Shown here one piece after another: positions 7,733 to 16,885 of a stretch of DNA of 64,000 nt (position 1 is its first letter; the number at the start of each line of letters is the position of its first letter). Below the pieces are notes generated by a model. The model ran no database searches, was not told where the DNA came from, and saw only the letters and a program-made list of their open reading frames with translations. The stretch lies in assembly GCF_000620505.1 (NCBI RefSeq), contig NZ_JIBC01000013.1, positions 1 to 64,000 on the forward strand. The letters are read 5' to 3'. A program made the translations under genes and the position numbers. The stretch comes from Sulfitobacter sp. 20_GPM-1509m. GTDB taxonomy: Bacteria; Pseudomonadota; Alphaproteobacteria; Rhodobacterales; Rhodobacteraceae.

Positions 7733-8398
7733 TCAGAATCCCAGTTTGTCGCGCAAAAACGCCAGAGAAATGCTCAGACCATCCGGGGCGATGCCATGGG
7801 CGGTGCCCTTCATGACGTGGGCAAACACGTCCTTCCAGCCCGCTTCCTGCAAGGCTTCGGCGGCCTGTGGCAGCGACTGTGGTGGCACAACGTCATCCTG
7901 ATCGCCATGAACCAGCAGCACCGGAGGGCGCGAAACAACCTCGTCCACCAGCGCTTCGGGACGCAGCAAGCGGCCTGAAAAAGCAACGACACCGGCCAGC
8001 GCATCCTCGCGGCGCGGGGCCACGTGCAGGGCCATCATTGTGCCTTGGCTAAACCCGAACAGGGCCACCTGTTCCGGCATCAGATCCTCGTCGACCATCA
8101 GCGCGTCAAGATAGGCGTTCACATCCTCGACCGCCGCGCGCATCCCGCGTTCGGCCTCTTCCTCGCTTGATCCGTCGATCCAGGGGATCGGGAACCATTG
8201 AAAGGCATTGGGCATCCCGTCGATGCGTTCGGGCGCGTCGGGCGAGACGAACAGCGTGTCGGGCAGATGTTCCGACAAAGGATCGGCCAGTCCCAGAAGG
8301 TCGGCCCCGTTGGCACCGTAGCCATGCAGAAAGACGACGGCCGAGCGGACCTCGCCTGATGTCGGTTCGCGGCGTTGCGATTGAAGAACGCGAGTCAT
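7733..8398 (-). CDS. Phospholipase/carboxylesterase family alpha/beta hydrolase
   Basis: The 221-residue serine esterase shows LHGYGANG with the oxyanion region (about residues 24-31), nucleophile Ser117 in GFSQG, acid Asp166-169 in VHGDQDDVVP and His201 in GTAHGI. The family hydrolyses short-chain or lysophospholipid esters in the cytoplasm. The ATG at 8398 overlaps the upstream stop by four bases (ATGA), so it is the last gene of a cobK-glycosylase-esterase operon. A longer upstream reading frame is only overlap. Confidence 0.85.
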   Translation of the reverse strand: MTRVLQSQRREPTSGEVRSAVVFLHGYGANGADLLGLADPLSEHLPDTLFVSPDAPERIDGMPNAFQWFPIPWIDGSSEEEAERGMRAAVEDVNAYLDALMVDEDLMPEQVALFGFSQGTMMALHVAPRREDALAGVVAFSGRLLRPEALVDEVVSRPPVLLVHGDQDDVVPPQSLPQAAEALQEAGWKDVFAHVMKGTAHGIAPDGLSISLAFLRDKLGF

Positions 8399-9027
8399 GT
8401 GATCCCTTCCCTGCCTTTTGCTACTCGGTAGTACGCAAACAGACAGCGCGCCGCAACCGACCGCCACGGTGTCCAGCGTTCGGCCATGGTCCGCAGCTCT
8501 TTGGGTGTGGGGCGTTCGGGCAGATCATAGAGCACCCGCGCTGCCTCTTGTAGGGCCAGATCACCCGGCGCGAACACGTCGGCGCGGCCCAGGCTGAACA
8601 TGGCGTAGATCTCGGCGGTCCAAACACCGATGCCCTTGACGGCGACCAATGTGGCAATGACCTGCGCGTCGGGCGCGTCGCGCAAGGCGGCATAGTCGAT
8701 ATCAGCCCCCGCCAGCGCCTGCGCATAGGCGATTTTCTGACGGCTCAGGCCGACGGCGCGAAGGCCGTCATCACCCGCGTCCAGAACGGCGGATTGCGTC
8801 GTCAGGCCCGCACCATCCATCCGCCCCCAGATCGCGGCAGCCGAGGCGGTGCTGACCTGTTGGCTGATGATTGCGGACAGCAGATGTGCAAAGCCGTCCG
8901 GGCGGCGGCGCAACGGCAAGGGTCCGGTCTGCGCCAGCGCCCGCGCCATCTGTGAATCGTTTGCCGCCAGCCACGCGGCCCCCTCGGCCACATCGGCGTC
9001 GGTTTCGATGATGCGCCCCACGCTCAC
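8395..9027 (-). CDS. DNA-3-methyladenine glycosylase II (AlkA/HhH-GPD family)
   Basis: The 210-residue protein removes alkylated purines in base excision repair. It has the helix-hairpin-helix VKGIGVWTAEIY (about residues 130-141) followed by the GPD loop with catalytic Asp156 in FAPGDLALQ. It is short, lacking the N-terminal AlkA domain and the C-terminal iron-sulfur cluster, as is usual in this subgroup. It overlaps cobK and the esterase by four bases on each side. Confidence 0.85.
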   Translation of the reverse strand: MSVGRIIETDADVAEGAAWLAANDSQMARALAQTGPLPLRRRPDGFAHLLSAIISQQVSTASAAAIWGRMDGAGLTTQSAVLDAGDDGLRAVGLSRQKIAYAQALAGADIDYAALRDAPDAQVIATLVAVKGIGVWTAEIYAMFSLGRADVFAPGDLALQEAARVLYDLPERPTPKELRTMAERWTPWRSVAARCLFAYYRVAKGREGIT

Positions 9028-9764
9028 AGGTTATCAGCCCAGCGGGCGACGGCGGCGACATCGGGCAAATGTGTGCCTTCCGGTGCAACGGGCCGCGACA
9101 GCATCACCATCTGCAATCCCAAGGCACGCGCCGCTGTCACCTTGGTTTCCGACGCGGTCCCACCGGTGTTGCGAAACAGGACGGCATCGACCGCCAGGTC
9201 GCGCAACAAGGCGACCTCGGCGTCATGCGAGAACGGCGGGCTGCCGAAAACATAGCGAATGTTGCCCTGCGGTGGCAGCATGCTGTGCCGCGTGGTCTGA
9301 CGCACGAACAACTGGCCACCGAACCCCGCAAGCGCCGGCAACAGCGCGCGGCCCACGTTGGTAAAGACGCGTTCGAACGGCGCAATCGAATCGGATGCCG
9401 CGGCCACATCTGGCACTTCGGTCCATCGATCGCCCGGTGCAGGCGTCCAAGCAGGCCGATGCAACAGCGCATATTGCGCGCCTGTCGCCTTACAAGCCGC
9501 CGCCGCGTCGGTGCTGATCTGCCCCGCAAACCCGTGGGTCACATCCAAAAGATGGGTAAAGCCACCTGCCCGCAGCGCCTGTGTCAGCCCCGCACGATCC
9601 GGCGTGACGTCCAGCAAGTCCGATACCACCCCTTTGGGCGTGGCACCGTCGCATAGAACACGCACCTCAAGCCCCGCACGCCCGCGCACCGCCGCCAGAG
9701 CCGCTGCCGTTTCACCGGCGCCGCCCAGCATCAATATGCGCGCACGCGGCGCTTTTGGTGTCAT
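9024..9764 (-). CDS. cobK: Precorrin-6A reductase (CobK)
   Basis: The 246-residue enzyme reduces precorrin-6A with NADPH in the aerobic cobalamin pathway. Family features are the N-terminal LMLGGAGETAALA-like nucleotide loop (ILMLGGAGE), the THLLDVTHGFAGQIS segment with invariant His-Pro/Gly-Phe-Ala, and the late FRNTGGTASETKVTAA motif. No other cobalamin gene is nearby; it heads an operon with a DNA glycosylase and an esterase. Start ATG 9764 gives the usual length. Confidence 0.85.
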   Translation of the reverse strand: MTPKAPRARILMLGGAGETAAALAAVRGRAGLEVRVLCDGATPKGVVSDLLDVTPDRAGLTQALRAGGFTHLLDVTHGFAGQISTDAAAACKATGAQYALLHRPAWTPAPGDRWTEVPDVAAASDSIAPFERVFTNVGRALLPALAGFGGQLFVRQTTRHSMLPPQGNIRYVFGSPPFSHDAEVALLRDLAVDAVLFRNTGGTASETKVTAARALGLQMVMLSRPVAPEGTHLPDVAAVARWADNL

Positions 9765-9785
9765 GCCATACCCCTTGCAGGTGCC

Positions 9786-10244
9786 TCAGGCGGTCACGTC
9801 CGCGCCTGCTTCGATCATATCCACGCGCGTGGCGTGGCGGCCACCTTCAAACGTGGCGTTCAGAAAGGCATCGACGATGTCCAGCGCCAGCCCCTCACCC
9901 AGCACGCGCGCGCCCAGCGACATCATGTTGGCATCGTTGTGCTGGCGGATCATGCGGGCCGAGAATGTGTCGGAACACACACCGCAACGGATGCCTGCAA
10001 CCTTGTTTGCTGCCATCATGATGCCCTGCCCGGTGCCACACAACAGAATGCCAAGCTGGCAATCGCCCGATGCGACACGTTCGGCCGCTGCCTTGCCATG
10101 CAGCGGATAGTGGGTGCTTTCGGATGTGGTCGGGCCGATGTCGACGACCTCCCAGCCTTGTTTTGCGATATGCGCGGCGATGTTCTGGCGCATTGCAATG
10201 TCGGCGTGATCGCTGGAGATAACGATGCGTTTGGTCTCTGTCAT
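9786..10244 (-). CDS. rpiB: Ribose-5-phosphate isomerase B
   Basis: The 152-residue RpiB/LacA/LacB-family sugar isomerase interconverts ribose-5-phosphate and ribulose-5-phosphate. It begins KRIVISSDHAD, has the phosphate and catalytic region LLCGTGQGIMMAANK (catalytic Cys about residue 69) and CSDTFSARMIRQHNDANMMSLGAR, all hallmarks of the family. The ATG at 10244 is chosen to fit family length; the much longer open frame upstream is unsupported. It ends 21 bases before the start of cobK on the same strand, so weak read-through is possible. Confidence 0.92.
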   Translation of the reverse strand: MTETKRIVISSDHADIAMRQNIAAHIAKQGWEVVDIGPTTSESTHYPLHGKAAAERVASGDCQLGILLCGTGQGIMMAANKVAGIRCGVCSDTFSARMIRQHNDANMMSLGARVLGEGLALDIVDAFLNATFEGGRHATRVDMIEAGADVTA

Positions 10245-10479
10245 GATGTCTTGGTCCCGTGTCCCAGGCCGGTCGGGGAAAAATACCCCGAGGGATCGGC
10301 TGGTCAGTGTTGCGTTCAGTTTTCCGGTGCGGCGCCTATAGCACAGGCCACGCGGGCGCGCAGCCGCTGAATTGCCCCTGAAGTGACGTAACGTAGCTGA
10401 AGCCGCGAAAAGGCCCCGCTGGAAAATATCTGCGACGCGATACTTGCCGATGTCAAATTTCAGGTTTACGCCTCTCGAA

Positions 10480-11754
10480 ATGACACACACACATGACAGC
10501 CGGGCCAAGCGTAACGTGGCCGTTCTGGTCTGCGCCCAAGCGTTCCTGGGCAGCCAGATGCCGATGATTTTCGTGGTGGCGGGGCTGGCGGGACAATCGC
10601 TGGCGACAAACATCTGTTTCGCCACCCTGCCGATTTCGCTGATCGTTCTGGGCTCCATGCTGGCGGCGACGCCGGTGTCGGCGATCATGCAACGCTTTGG
10701 CCGCCGCGCGGGCTTTTTCGTGGGCGCAACCGGGGGGGCTGTGGGTGGCATGGTGGGGGCTTACGGCCTGTACCTGGGATCATTCCCGATCTTTCTGGCG
10801 GGAAGCTTTCTGACCGGCATCTATATGTCGGCGCAGGGCTTTTACCGCTTTGCAGCGGCTGACACCGCTTCGGACGAATTCCGCCCCAAGGCAATTTCCT
10901 ATGTGATGGCCGGGGGGCTGCTCTCTGCGGTGATCGGCCCGCAGGTGGTCAAGCTGACGGCGGATGCCTATGTGATCCCCTTCCTTGGCACATATCTCGC
11001 GGTCATCACCGTCAACGTGGTCGGCTCGCTGCTGTTCCTGTTCATCGACATCCCCAAGCCGCCCGTGCCCGCGATGGACGCGCCCAGAGGCCGCAGCCGT
11101 CTTGAGCTGTTGAAAACACCGCGCATTGCCGTGGCTGTGATCTGTGCCACCGTGTCCTATGCGCTGATGAACCTTGTGATGACCTCGACGCCGCTGGCGG
11201 TTGTGGGCTGTGGGTTATCGGGCGATCTGCTGCCCGGCACGGACCTGAGCGGGCTGAGTGCTGCCGAGCAACGCTCGACCTTTATCAATCTGGCGTCCAA
11301 CGTGGTCACTGGCCACGTGCTGGCCATGTTCGCGCCGTCCTTCTTTACCGGCCACCTGATCAACCGCTTTGGCGTGGAAAAGATCATGGGGCTGGGTATC
11401 GCCATTCTGGGCGCGGCCGGCATCGTTGCGCTGTCCGGCGTGACCCTACCCAATTTCTTCGTGGCGCTGATCCTTCTGGGACTGGGCTGGAACTTTGGCT
11501 TTATCGGGGCCACGACGATGCTGTCGGGATCGCACCTGCCGCATGAACGCGGACGGATGCAGGGTCTGAACGACCTGCTGGTGTTCGGCGGCGTCACGAT
11601 GGCATCGCTGGCATCGGGCGGGTTGATGAACTGTTCCGGCGGCAGCCCTGTCCAGGGCTGGGCCGCGGTCAACATCGCCATGGTGCCGTTTCTGGTGCTG
11701 GCAGGCGGGTCGCTGATCTGGCTGATGCTGCGCCCCAAAGAGGCCGCAGCCTAA
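10480..11754 (+). CDS. MFS transporter
   Basis: This protein of about 424 residues has twelve hydrophobic spans and the loop 2-3 motif MQRFGRRAGF of the major facilitator superfamily (about residues 68-77), with a central cytoplasmic loop of KPPVPAMDAPRGRSRLELL. The unusual charged periplasmic loop CGLSGDLLPGTDLSGLSAAEQRSTF follows span 7. Substrate is unknown. ATG 10480 and ATG 10450 are both possible and neither has a clear ribosome site. It converges on the squalene-synthase-like gene with four bases between. Confidence 0.8.
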   Translation: MTHTHDSRAKRNVAVLVCAQAFLGSQMPMIFVVAGLAGQSLATNICFATLPISLIVLGSMLAATPVSAIMQRFGRRAGFFVGATGGAVGGMVGAYGLYLGSFPIFLAGSFLTGIYMSAQGFYRFAAADTASDEFRPKAISYVMAGGLLSAVIGPQVVKLTADAYVIPFLGTYLAVITVNVVGSLLFLFIDIPKPPVPAMDAPRGRSRLELLKTPRIAVAVICATVSYALMNLVMTSTPLAVVGCGLSGDLLPGTDLSGLSAAEQRSTFINLASNVVTGHVLAMFAPSFFTGHLINRFGVEKIMGLGIAILGAAGIVALSGVTLPNFFVALILLGLGWNFGFIGATTMLSGSHLPHERGRMQGLNDLLVFGGVTMASLASGGLMNCSGGSPVQGWAAVNIAMVPFLVLAGGSLIWLMLRPKEAAA

Positions 11755-11758
11755 GCCA

Positions 11759-12523
11759 TCAGGACCAGCGCCACAGCAACAGCGACTGACGCGCCGGATT
11801 GATCTGCAACGCCCCTGCCGCCACGCGGCCCGGATCGCGGGCCGCCTGTTTCAGGATCGCCTGCGTCAGGAACCCCTCGGTCAACGCGGGCGCGCCCGGC
11901 CCTGCGGCGCGGCGCAATGCGGCGCGGGTCGGCAAAGTGCTCAGCGTCTCGCGGCAGAGGGCGGCAATCGCCTCGGCGCGCCCGTCCACCAGCGGCACGC
12001 GCTTTTGCGCCTCAAGCTCGGGCACAGCCTGCAGGAACCGCGCCAGTCCCGTCGCGGTGCCAAAGGCGCGCACCGGAGCTTCAGCCTCGGCCCCTGCCCC
12101 CAATGCCTGCGCCGCCGCCCACATCAGTGCACCCGACGTGTCGGCCAGATAGGCGTGGAAGTGATCCGCATCCTCGAAAGGATCACGGTAGATGTCCCAG
12201 CGCCGCGCGGCCACCAGACGGTCCAGCGCCTTGGCCGCGTCGGTGTCCAGCGCATGGGCCAGCGGTGTCACCACCTCGTGCCGCCGCACGATCCCGCCTT
12301 TCGCGATTTCTTCCAGCGCATCGCGCCACCATTGCAGGCGCATCTCGGCAATCATCGCCTCCTGGGTCACCCACGGGGCACGGGCAACCTCGACGTTGAA
12401 AGCATACAGCGCGAAAAGCACCGGTCGCGCCGGCACAGGTGCCGCCATCGCTGCGCGAAACCGGTCGGGATCGGCACGCTCGACAAGGGATGCACAGGCG
12501 GTCAGGTCACTGTCGAACGGCAT
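11759..12523 (-). CDS. Squalene/phytoene synthase family protein
   Basis: The 254-residue all-helical protein resembles the trans-isoprenyl synthase fold: the LFALYAFNVEVAR segment (about residues 36-48) and MRLQWWRDALEEI (about 61-73) match the family's N-terminal signature. The aspartate-rich metal motifs of real squalene synthases are weak (DTDAAKALD; YLADTSGALMW). It could be the NDUFAF6-like branch associated with complex I assembly rather than carotenoid or hopanoid synthesis. It overlaps the upstream hydrolase gene by 17 bases. Confidence 0.75.
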   Translation of the reverse strand: MPFDSDLTACASLVERADPDRFRAAMAAPVPARPVLFALYAFNVEVARAPWVTQEAMIAEMRLQWWRDALEEIAKGGIVRRHEVVTPLAHALDTDAAKALDRLVAARRWDIYRDPFEDADHFHAYLADTSGALMWAAAQALGAGAEAEAPVRAFGTATGLARFLQAVPELEAQKRVPLVDGRAEAIAALCRETLSTLPTRAALRRAAGPGAPALTEGFLTQAILKQAARDPGRVAAGALQINPARQSLLLWRWS

Positions 12524-13502
12524 GGATCGCCTCTTGGATAAAATTCAAGGTTTGCGGTGCGTCCACGATGCCCAGGTGCCCCACGTTCGGGACAACATGG
12601 TACTGCCCCGCCCCGGTCACGCTGCGCATCAGCGGCGCATAGGCCTCGGCAACAAAGGCTTCGTCTTGCGCACCGACCACCAAGGTGAAGGGCGGCAGGG
12701 CTGCAACGTCTTGCCGGAAATTGGAACGCGGCGCAAAGCTGCTGTTCAAGCGATAGGAATAGGCCGTGGTCGCCGTGTCTCCCAGCGGGCCGTCCAGCAC
12801 CGCAGGGGGCATGTTGAACTGAATGATCTTCAGATGGTTCAACGCGCGGATGCCCACCGCGTTCAGCATACTCAGTCCGACAAGTCGGCGCACCAGCACC
12901 CGCGCCCAGCCGCCTGAATTGCGCCGTGTGGTGGCGGCGTTGTGTTTCAGGAACGGGGCCAGCAGAACCGCACGGTCCATCAGCGCCCCCTGTGCGCCGC
13001 CAGCCATACGCACGACCAGCCCCCCACCCGAGGAATGGCCCACCATCACGACCTTTTGCCCCTTTCGGGTCTGATCGGTGATCAGGTCGGCCAGATCATC
13101 CTCGAACTGGCCGATGTAATCCACGTCACCACGCCGACCCGGTGCCGCCCCATGGCCGCGCAGATCAGGTACCACCACGTCGGCGTTGGACGCCAGCGCT
13201 GTGGCCAGCGCGTGAAACTGCAAACCATGCCAGCCCGACCCGTGCACCAGCACGACCAGCGGCACATCTTCACGACCCGACGCCCCGTACCGCCGGATTT
13301 GCAGCGCGTAACCGTCGCGCATCCGCACCGGCACCGTTGGTGCGACTTCGTCATAGGCCCGCGCAAGCGTCTCGCTGAAATCAAGGCCGCTGTTGCCGTT
13401 CGCCGCCATCTGGTGCGGGCGTTGGGTGACAATCAGCCCCAGCGCGATCAGCAAGGTTGATCCTGCCGAGATCGCCGCGAATTTCAGGACACTAAGCAAC
13501 AT
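12507..13502 (-). CDS. Membrane-anchored alpha/beta hydrolase (lysophospholipase-like)
   Basis: The 331-residue protein begins with a hydrophobic N-terminal segment (residues 5-26), probably a membrane anchor or signal. It then has an alpha/beta hydrolase domain: oxyanion LVHGSGWHG (about 85-93), nucleophile Ser157 in GHSSGG, acid in VGAQDEAF and His in VGHLGIV near the end. This matches the serine aminopeptidase/lysophospholipase subgroup. It overlaps cimA by 11 bases upstream and the squalene-synthase-like gene downstream, so the three are probably co-transcribed. Confidence 0.82.
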   Translation of the reverse strand: MLLSVLKFAAISAGSTLLIALGLIVTQRPHQMAANGNSGLDFSETLARAYDEVAPTVPVRMRDGYALQIRRYGASGREDVPLVVLVHGSGWHGLQFHALATALASNADVVVPDLRGHGAAPGRRGDVDYIGQFEDDLADLITDQTRKGQKVVMVGHSSGGGLVVRMAGGAQGALMDRAVLLAPFLKHNAATTRRNSGGWARVLVRRLVGLSMLNAVGIRALNHLKIIQFNMPPAVLDGPLGDTATTAYSYRLNSSFAPRSNFRQDVAALPPFTLVVGAQDEAFVAEAYAPLMRSVTGAGQYHVVPNVGHLGIVDAPQTLNFIQEAIHAVRQ

Positions 13503-15105
13503 CGCGGATCAGCTTCCACCGGATGGCGTCCAGCAAGGCCTCGAAGGACGCATCGACTATGTTGGCGCTGACCCCCACGGTCGACCAGCGCCGTCCCTGC
13601 CCGTCCTCGCTGTCAATGATGACGCGCGTGACGGCCTCGGTCCCGCCTTGTGTGATGCGCACCTTGAAATCCACCAGCCGCAGGTCCTCCAGATGCGCCG
13701 AATAACGCCCCAGATCCTTGGACAATGCTTTGGACAGCGCGTTCACCGGGCCGCGATCGCCGCCGGTGTCGTCCATGCTTTCGCTGACCGACAACAGTTT
13801 TTCACCGTCAACCTTCACGACGACCACCGCTTCGGACAGGCTGATCATCTTGTCGTATTTGTTTTTGCGCCGCTCGACGGTGACGCGGTAGCGTTTGACC
13901 TCGAAGAACTCGGGCAATTGTCCCAACTCTTCACGGGCCAGCAGTTCGAAAGAGGCCTGCGCCGTGTCATAGCTGTAACCTTCGGCTTCCCGCGTCTTGA
14001 TCCGGTCCAGAATGCGCCCCAGCGCGGGGTCGGCGCGGTCCACGCTCAGCCCCATGCCGGTCAGACGCTCGCGCAGGTTCGACTGGCCCGCCTGGTTGGA
14101 CATCGGGATGATGCGCGTGTTGCCGACGCGGGCGGGGTCGATGTGTTCGTAGGTCGTGGGGTCCTTGGCGATGGCGCTGGCGTGCAACCCCGCCTTGTGG
14201 GCAAAGGCGGAAGCGCCGACAAAAGCCGCCTGTTTCTGTGGTACCCGGTTCAGGATTTCGTCCAGCATCCGGCTGATGCGCGTCAGGTTCTCCAGCGCCT
14301 CGGGCGGCACGCCGGTCTCGAACCGGCTGGCGTAGGGCTCTTTCAGCAGCAGGATCGGGATCAGCGTGGTCAGGTTGGCATTGCCACAGCGTTCGCCAAG
14401 CCCGTTCAGCGTGCCTTGAATCTGGCGCGCGCCTGCATCGACAGCAGCCAGCGCACAGGCCACGGCGTTTTCGGTGTCGTTGTGGGTGTGGATGCCCAAG
14501 TGGTCGCCCGGTATGCCCACGTCGATCACCTGCGCCGTGATCCGCCCCACATCCGCAGGCAGTGTGCCGCCGTTGGTATCACAGAGCGCAATCCACCGCG
14601 CACCTGCGTCATAGGCAGCGCGGATCGCGGTCAGCGCATAGTCGGGGTTGGCCTTGTAGCCGTCAAAGAAATGTTCCGCGTCAAAGATCGCCTCGCGGCC
14701 TTGGGCGACCAGATGGGCGACGGATTTGGCGATGTTGTCTGTGTTTTCGTCCAGCGTGATGCCAAGGGCGGTCTCGACATGAAAGTCATGAGTCTTGCCC
14801 ACAAGGCAGACAGCGGGAGTATTGGCATTCAGCACGGCGGCCAGCACATCGTCGTTCTCGGCGGACATGCCATTGCGCTTGGTCATGCCGAATGCGGTCA
14901 TGGTGGCGCGGGTTTTTGGGGCCGCGTCGAAAAAGGCGCTGTCGGTGGGGTTGGCCCCGGGCCAGCCGCCTTCGATGTGGTCGATGCCAAGGCTGTCGAG
15001 GGCGCGGGCGATGGTGACTTTCTCGTCGGTGGAGAATTGCACGCCTTGCGTCTGCTGCCCGTCACGCAGGGTGGTGTCGAAGAGGTAGAGGCGTTCGCGG
15101 GTCAT
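13492..15105 (-). CDS. cimA: Citramalate synthase
   Basis: The 537-residue member of the LeuA/HMGL family condenses pyruvate and acetyl-CoA to citramalate, feeding isoleucine synthesis from pyruvate. The N-terminal FDTTLRDGQQTQG motif holds the metal Asp and catalytic Arg, HTHND carries the metal His pair, NGLGERCGNA follows, and the C-terminal 150 residues form the regulatory LeuA dimer domain. It is a CimA rather than 2-isopropylmalate synthase by the QTQGVQFS and GGWPGANPTD wording. Downstream genes overlap it. Confidence 0.9.
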   Translation of the reverse strand: MTRERLYLFDTTLRDGQQTQGVQFSTDEKVTIARALDSLGIDHIEGGWPGANPTDSAFFDAAPKTRATMTAFGMTKRNGMSAENDDVLAAVLNANTPAVCLVGKTHDFHVETALGITLDENTDNIAKSVAHLVAQGREAIFDAEHFFDGYKANPDYALTAIRAAYDAGARWIALCDTNGGTLPADVGRITAQVIDVGIPGDHLGIHTHNDTENAVACALAAVDAGARQIQGTLNGLGERCGNANLTTLIPILLLKEPYASRFETGVPPEALENLTRISRMLDEILNRVPQKQAAFVGASAFAHKAGLHASAIAKDPTTYEHIDPARVGNTRIIPMSNQAGQSNLRERLTGMGLSVDRADPALGRILDRIKTREAEGYSYDTAQASFELLAREELGQLPEFFEVKRYRVTVERRKNKYDKMISLSEAVVVVKVDGEKLLSVSESMDDTGGDRGPVNALSKALSKDLGRYSAHLEDLRLVDFKVRITQGGTEAVTRVIIDSEDGQGRRWSTVGVSANIVDASFEALLDAIRWKLIRDVA

Positions 15106-15182
15106 GATACCCTCCCGACCAGTTGGGCTGTGGTGTTTACGAGGCGCCCAGCAGCAACTTTATGTTCGCTTTTCAGATCATA

Positions 15183-15245
15183 GGGCAGCCCCCGGCCGCG
15201 GGTGGGGGAGAAGCCCCCGCCCGGGGGGGCGGTCGGGGGCTGCCC
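15183..15245. repeat. GC-rich nested palindrome between cimA and cysS
   Basis: A perfect 12-bp inverted repeat (GGGCAGCCCCCG at 15183-15194 and its complement at 15234-15245) encloses a second G/C hairpin (GGGGG-AGAAG-CCCCC) and a run of seven G. A further small inverted repeat, CCCGGC/GCCGGG, follows at about 15243-15259. There is no T-run, so it is a structured element rather than a standard terminator. It may be a dispersed intergenic repeat. Confidence 0.6.
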
Positions 15246-15283
15246 GGCGTGCCGCCGGGCGGAAGACTGAAGACAGCGCACCA

Positions 15284-16639
15284 TCACAGATCCTCCAGCT
15301 TATCGGGATCAAAAGCAGGCCCCGCGACCAGATCAACGCCGTCCTTGCGCATCTTCACCTCGACGCCAGCCGCCACCAGCATCTGCTTCATGGCATCAAG
15401 CTTGGAAAAGTCCTTGGATGCCATGGCTTCAGCACGGACGGTGGAAAAGGCCGCCTCATAAGCACTCAAATCCGCATCAGACGCCGCAGCCCACGCGGGC
15501 ACGCCATCTGCAACCAGTCCAAGCAAACGCAGGCTCGCCAAGAGCGCGCTTGCATCACTCTTTTGCGCAAGCTGGTGCATCTCGACAATCGCTTGCGGTG
15601 TGTTCAGATCGTCGGCCAGTGCCTGAACCACAGCCTCCGGCACCGGCCCTTCGGACGTCCCCTCAACCTGCCCATACCACTTGCGCAACGTCGCCTCCGC
15701 CTCGGCCCGCTTCTTCTCGGTCCAGTCCATCGGCTTGCGATAATGCGTCGACAGCATCACAAAGCGGATCACCTCGCCCGGCACCCCCTGCTCCAGCAAA
15801 TCGCGCACGGTGAAAAAGTTGCCCAAGGACTTGGACATCTTCTTGCCCTCGACCTGCAACATCTCGTTGTGCATCCACACATTCGCCATCTGCTCGGTGC
15901 CGTTGGCGCAGCAGCTTTGCGCAATCTCGTTCTCGTGGTGAGGAAACATCAGGTCGTTACCGCCGCCGTGAATGTCAAAGCGGTCGCCCAACAGCGCCTT
16001 GGCCATGGCCGAGCATTCGATGTGCCAACCGGGCCGTCCCCGCCCCCAGGGGCTGTCCCAACCCGGCGTCTGGTCGTCCGACGGCTTCCACAACACGAAG
16101 TCCATCGGATCCTCTTTGTAGGGGGCAACCTCGACCCGCGCGCCCGCGATCATGTCATCGACCGACCGTCCAGACAGCGCGCCATAGCGGGCGTATTCGC
16201 GCACGCGGAACAGGACGTGGCCTTCGTTGGCATAGGCAAAGCCGCCCTCGATCAACCCTGCGATCATCTCGACCATCTCGCCAATATAGGCCGTCGCACG
16301 CGGCATGTGGTCCGGCTCCAGCGCGCCAATCGCACCCATGTCGTCCAGAAACCACTGAGACGTCTCGGCGGTGATCTCGCCGATGCTGCGCCCGCTTTCG
16401 GCGGCGCGGGCGTTGATCTTGTCGTCCACATCCGTGAAATTCCGCACATAGGTCACGCGCGGATACTGCGTTTTCAGCAGACGGTAGAGAATATCGAACA
16501 CCAGCACAGGCCGCGCATTGCCCAGATGGGCGCGGTCATAGACCGTCGGGCCACAGACATACATCCGCACGTTTTCAGGGTCCAACGGCACAAAGCTCTC
16601 TTTGCGGCGGGTGGCGGTGTTATACAGATGAATGTCCAT
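15284..16639 (-). CDS. cysS: Cysteinyl-tRNA synthetase
   Basis: The 451-residue class I synthetase charges tRNA-Cys. The zinc Cys of YVCGPTVYD, the HIGH-equivalent HLGNARP (about residues 38-44), the zinc motif [11 protein letters not shown] and the KMSKS loop ([11 protein letters not shown]) are all present, and length is typical. It reads towards cimA but is separated by a GC-rich palindrome, so it may have its own transcript. Confidence 0.95.
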   Translation of the reverse strand: MDIHLYNTATRRKESFVPLDPENVRMYVCGPTVYDRAHLGNARPVLVFDILYRLLKTQYPRVTYVRNFTDVDDKINARAAESGRSIGEITAETSQWFLDDMGAIGALEPDHMPRATAYIGEMVEMIAGLIEGGFAYANEGHVLFRVREYARYGALSGRSVDDMIAGARVEVAPYKEDPMDFVLWKPSDDQTPGWDSPWGRGRPGWHIECSAMAKALLGDRFDIHGGGNDLMFPHHENEIAQSCCANGTEQMANVWMHNEMLQVEGKKMSKSLGNFFTVRDLLEQGVPGEVIRFVMLSTHYRKPMDWTEKKRAEAEATLRKWYGQVEGTSEGPVPEAVVQALADDLNTPQAIVEMHQLAQKSDASALLASLRLLGLVADGVPAWAAASDADLSAYEAAFSTVRAEAMASKDFSKLDAMKQMLVAAGVEVKMRKDGVDLVAGPAFDPDKLEDL

Positions 16640-16885
16640 CAGGCGTCCTCGCGCAGGTGTTGGCGCGGGCCTAGCAATTCTGATGTGTCATGGAAACAAA
16701 GAACCGGCCCGCTGAGTGGATCAGCAGATAATGCAGCAGGTGATAATGATGCAGGTTCTTGTCATGTCGCCAGCTAACCCGCAGCGGCACGCGGGGTCAA
16801 GCCCCGGGCAGCATAGACCCGGTGTTGACAATGCTGTGCCGCTCTGACCCCTTGGCGGCAAACGGACGCTACAAGGAAACAGCAC

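Noticed and set aside
9786-10751. Long N-terminal extension of the rpiB frame
   Set aside because: It overlaps the MFS gene start on the other strand and exceeds RpiB length by more than 160 residues; ATG 10244 fits the family exactly.
13393-15183. 596-codon open frame antisense to cimA
   Set aside because: cimA has all catalytic motifs; the antisense product has none and overlaps the hydrolase gene as well.
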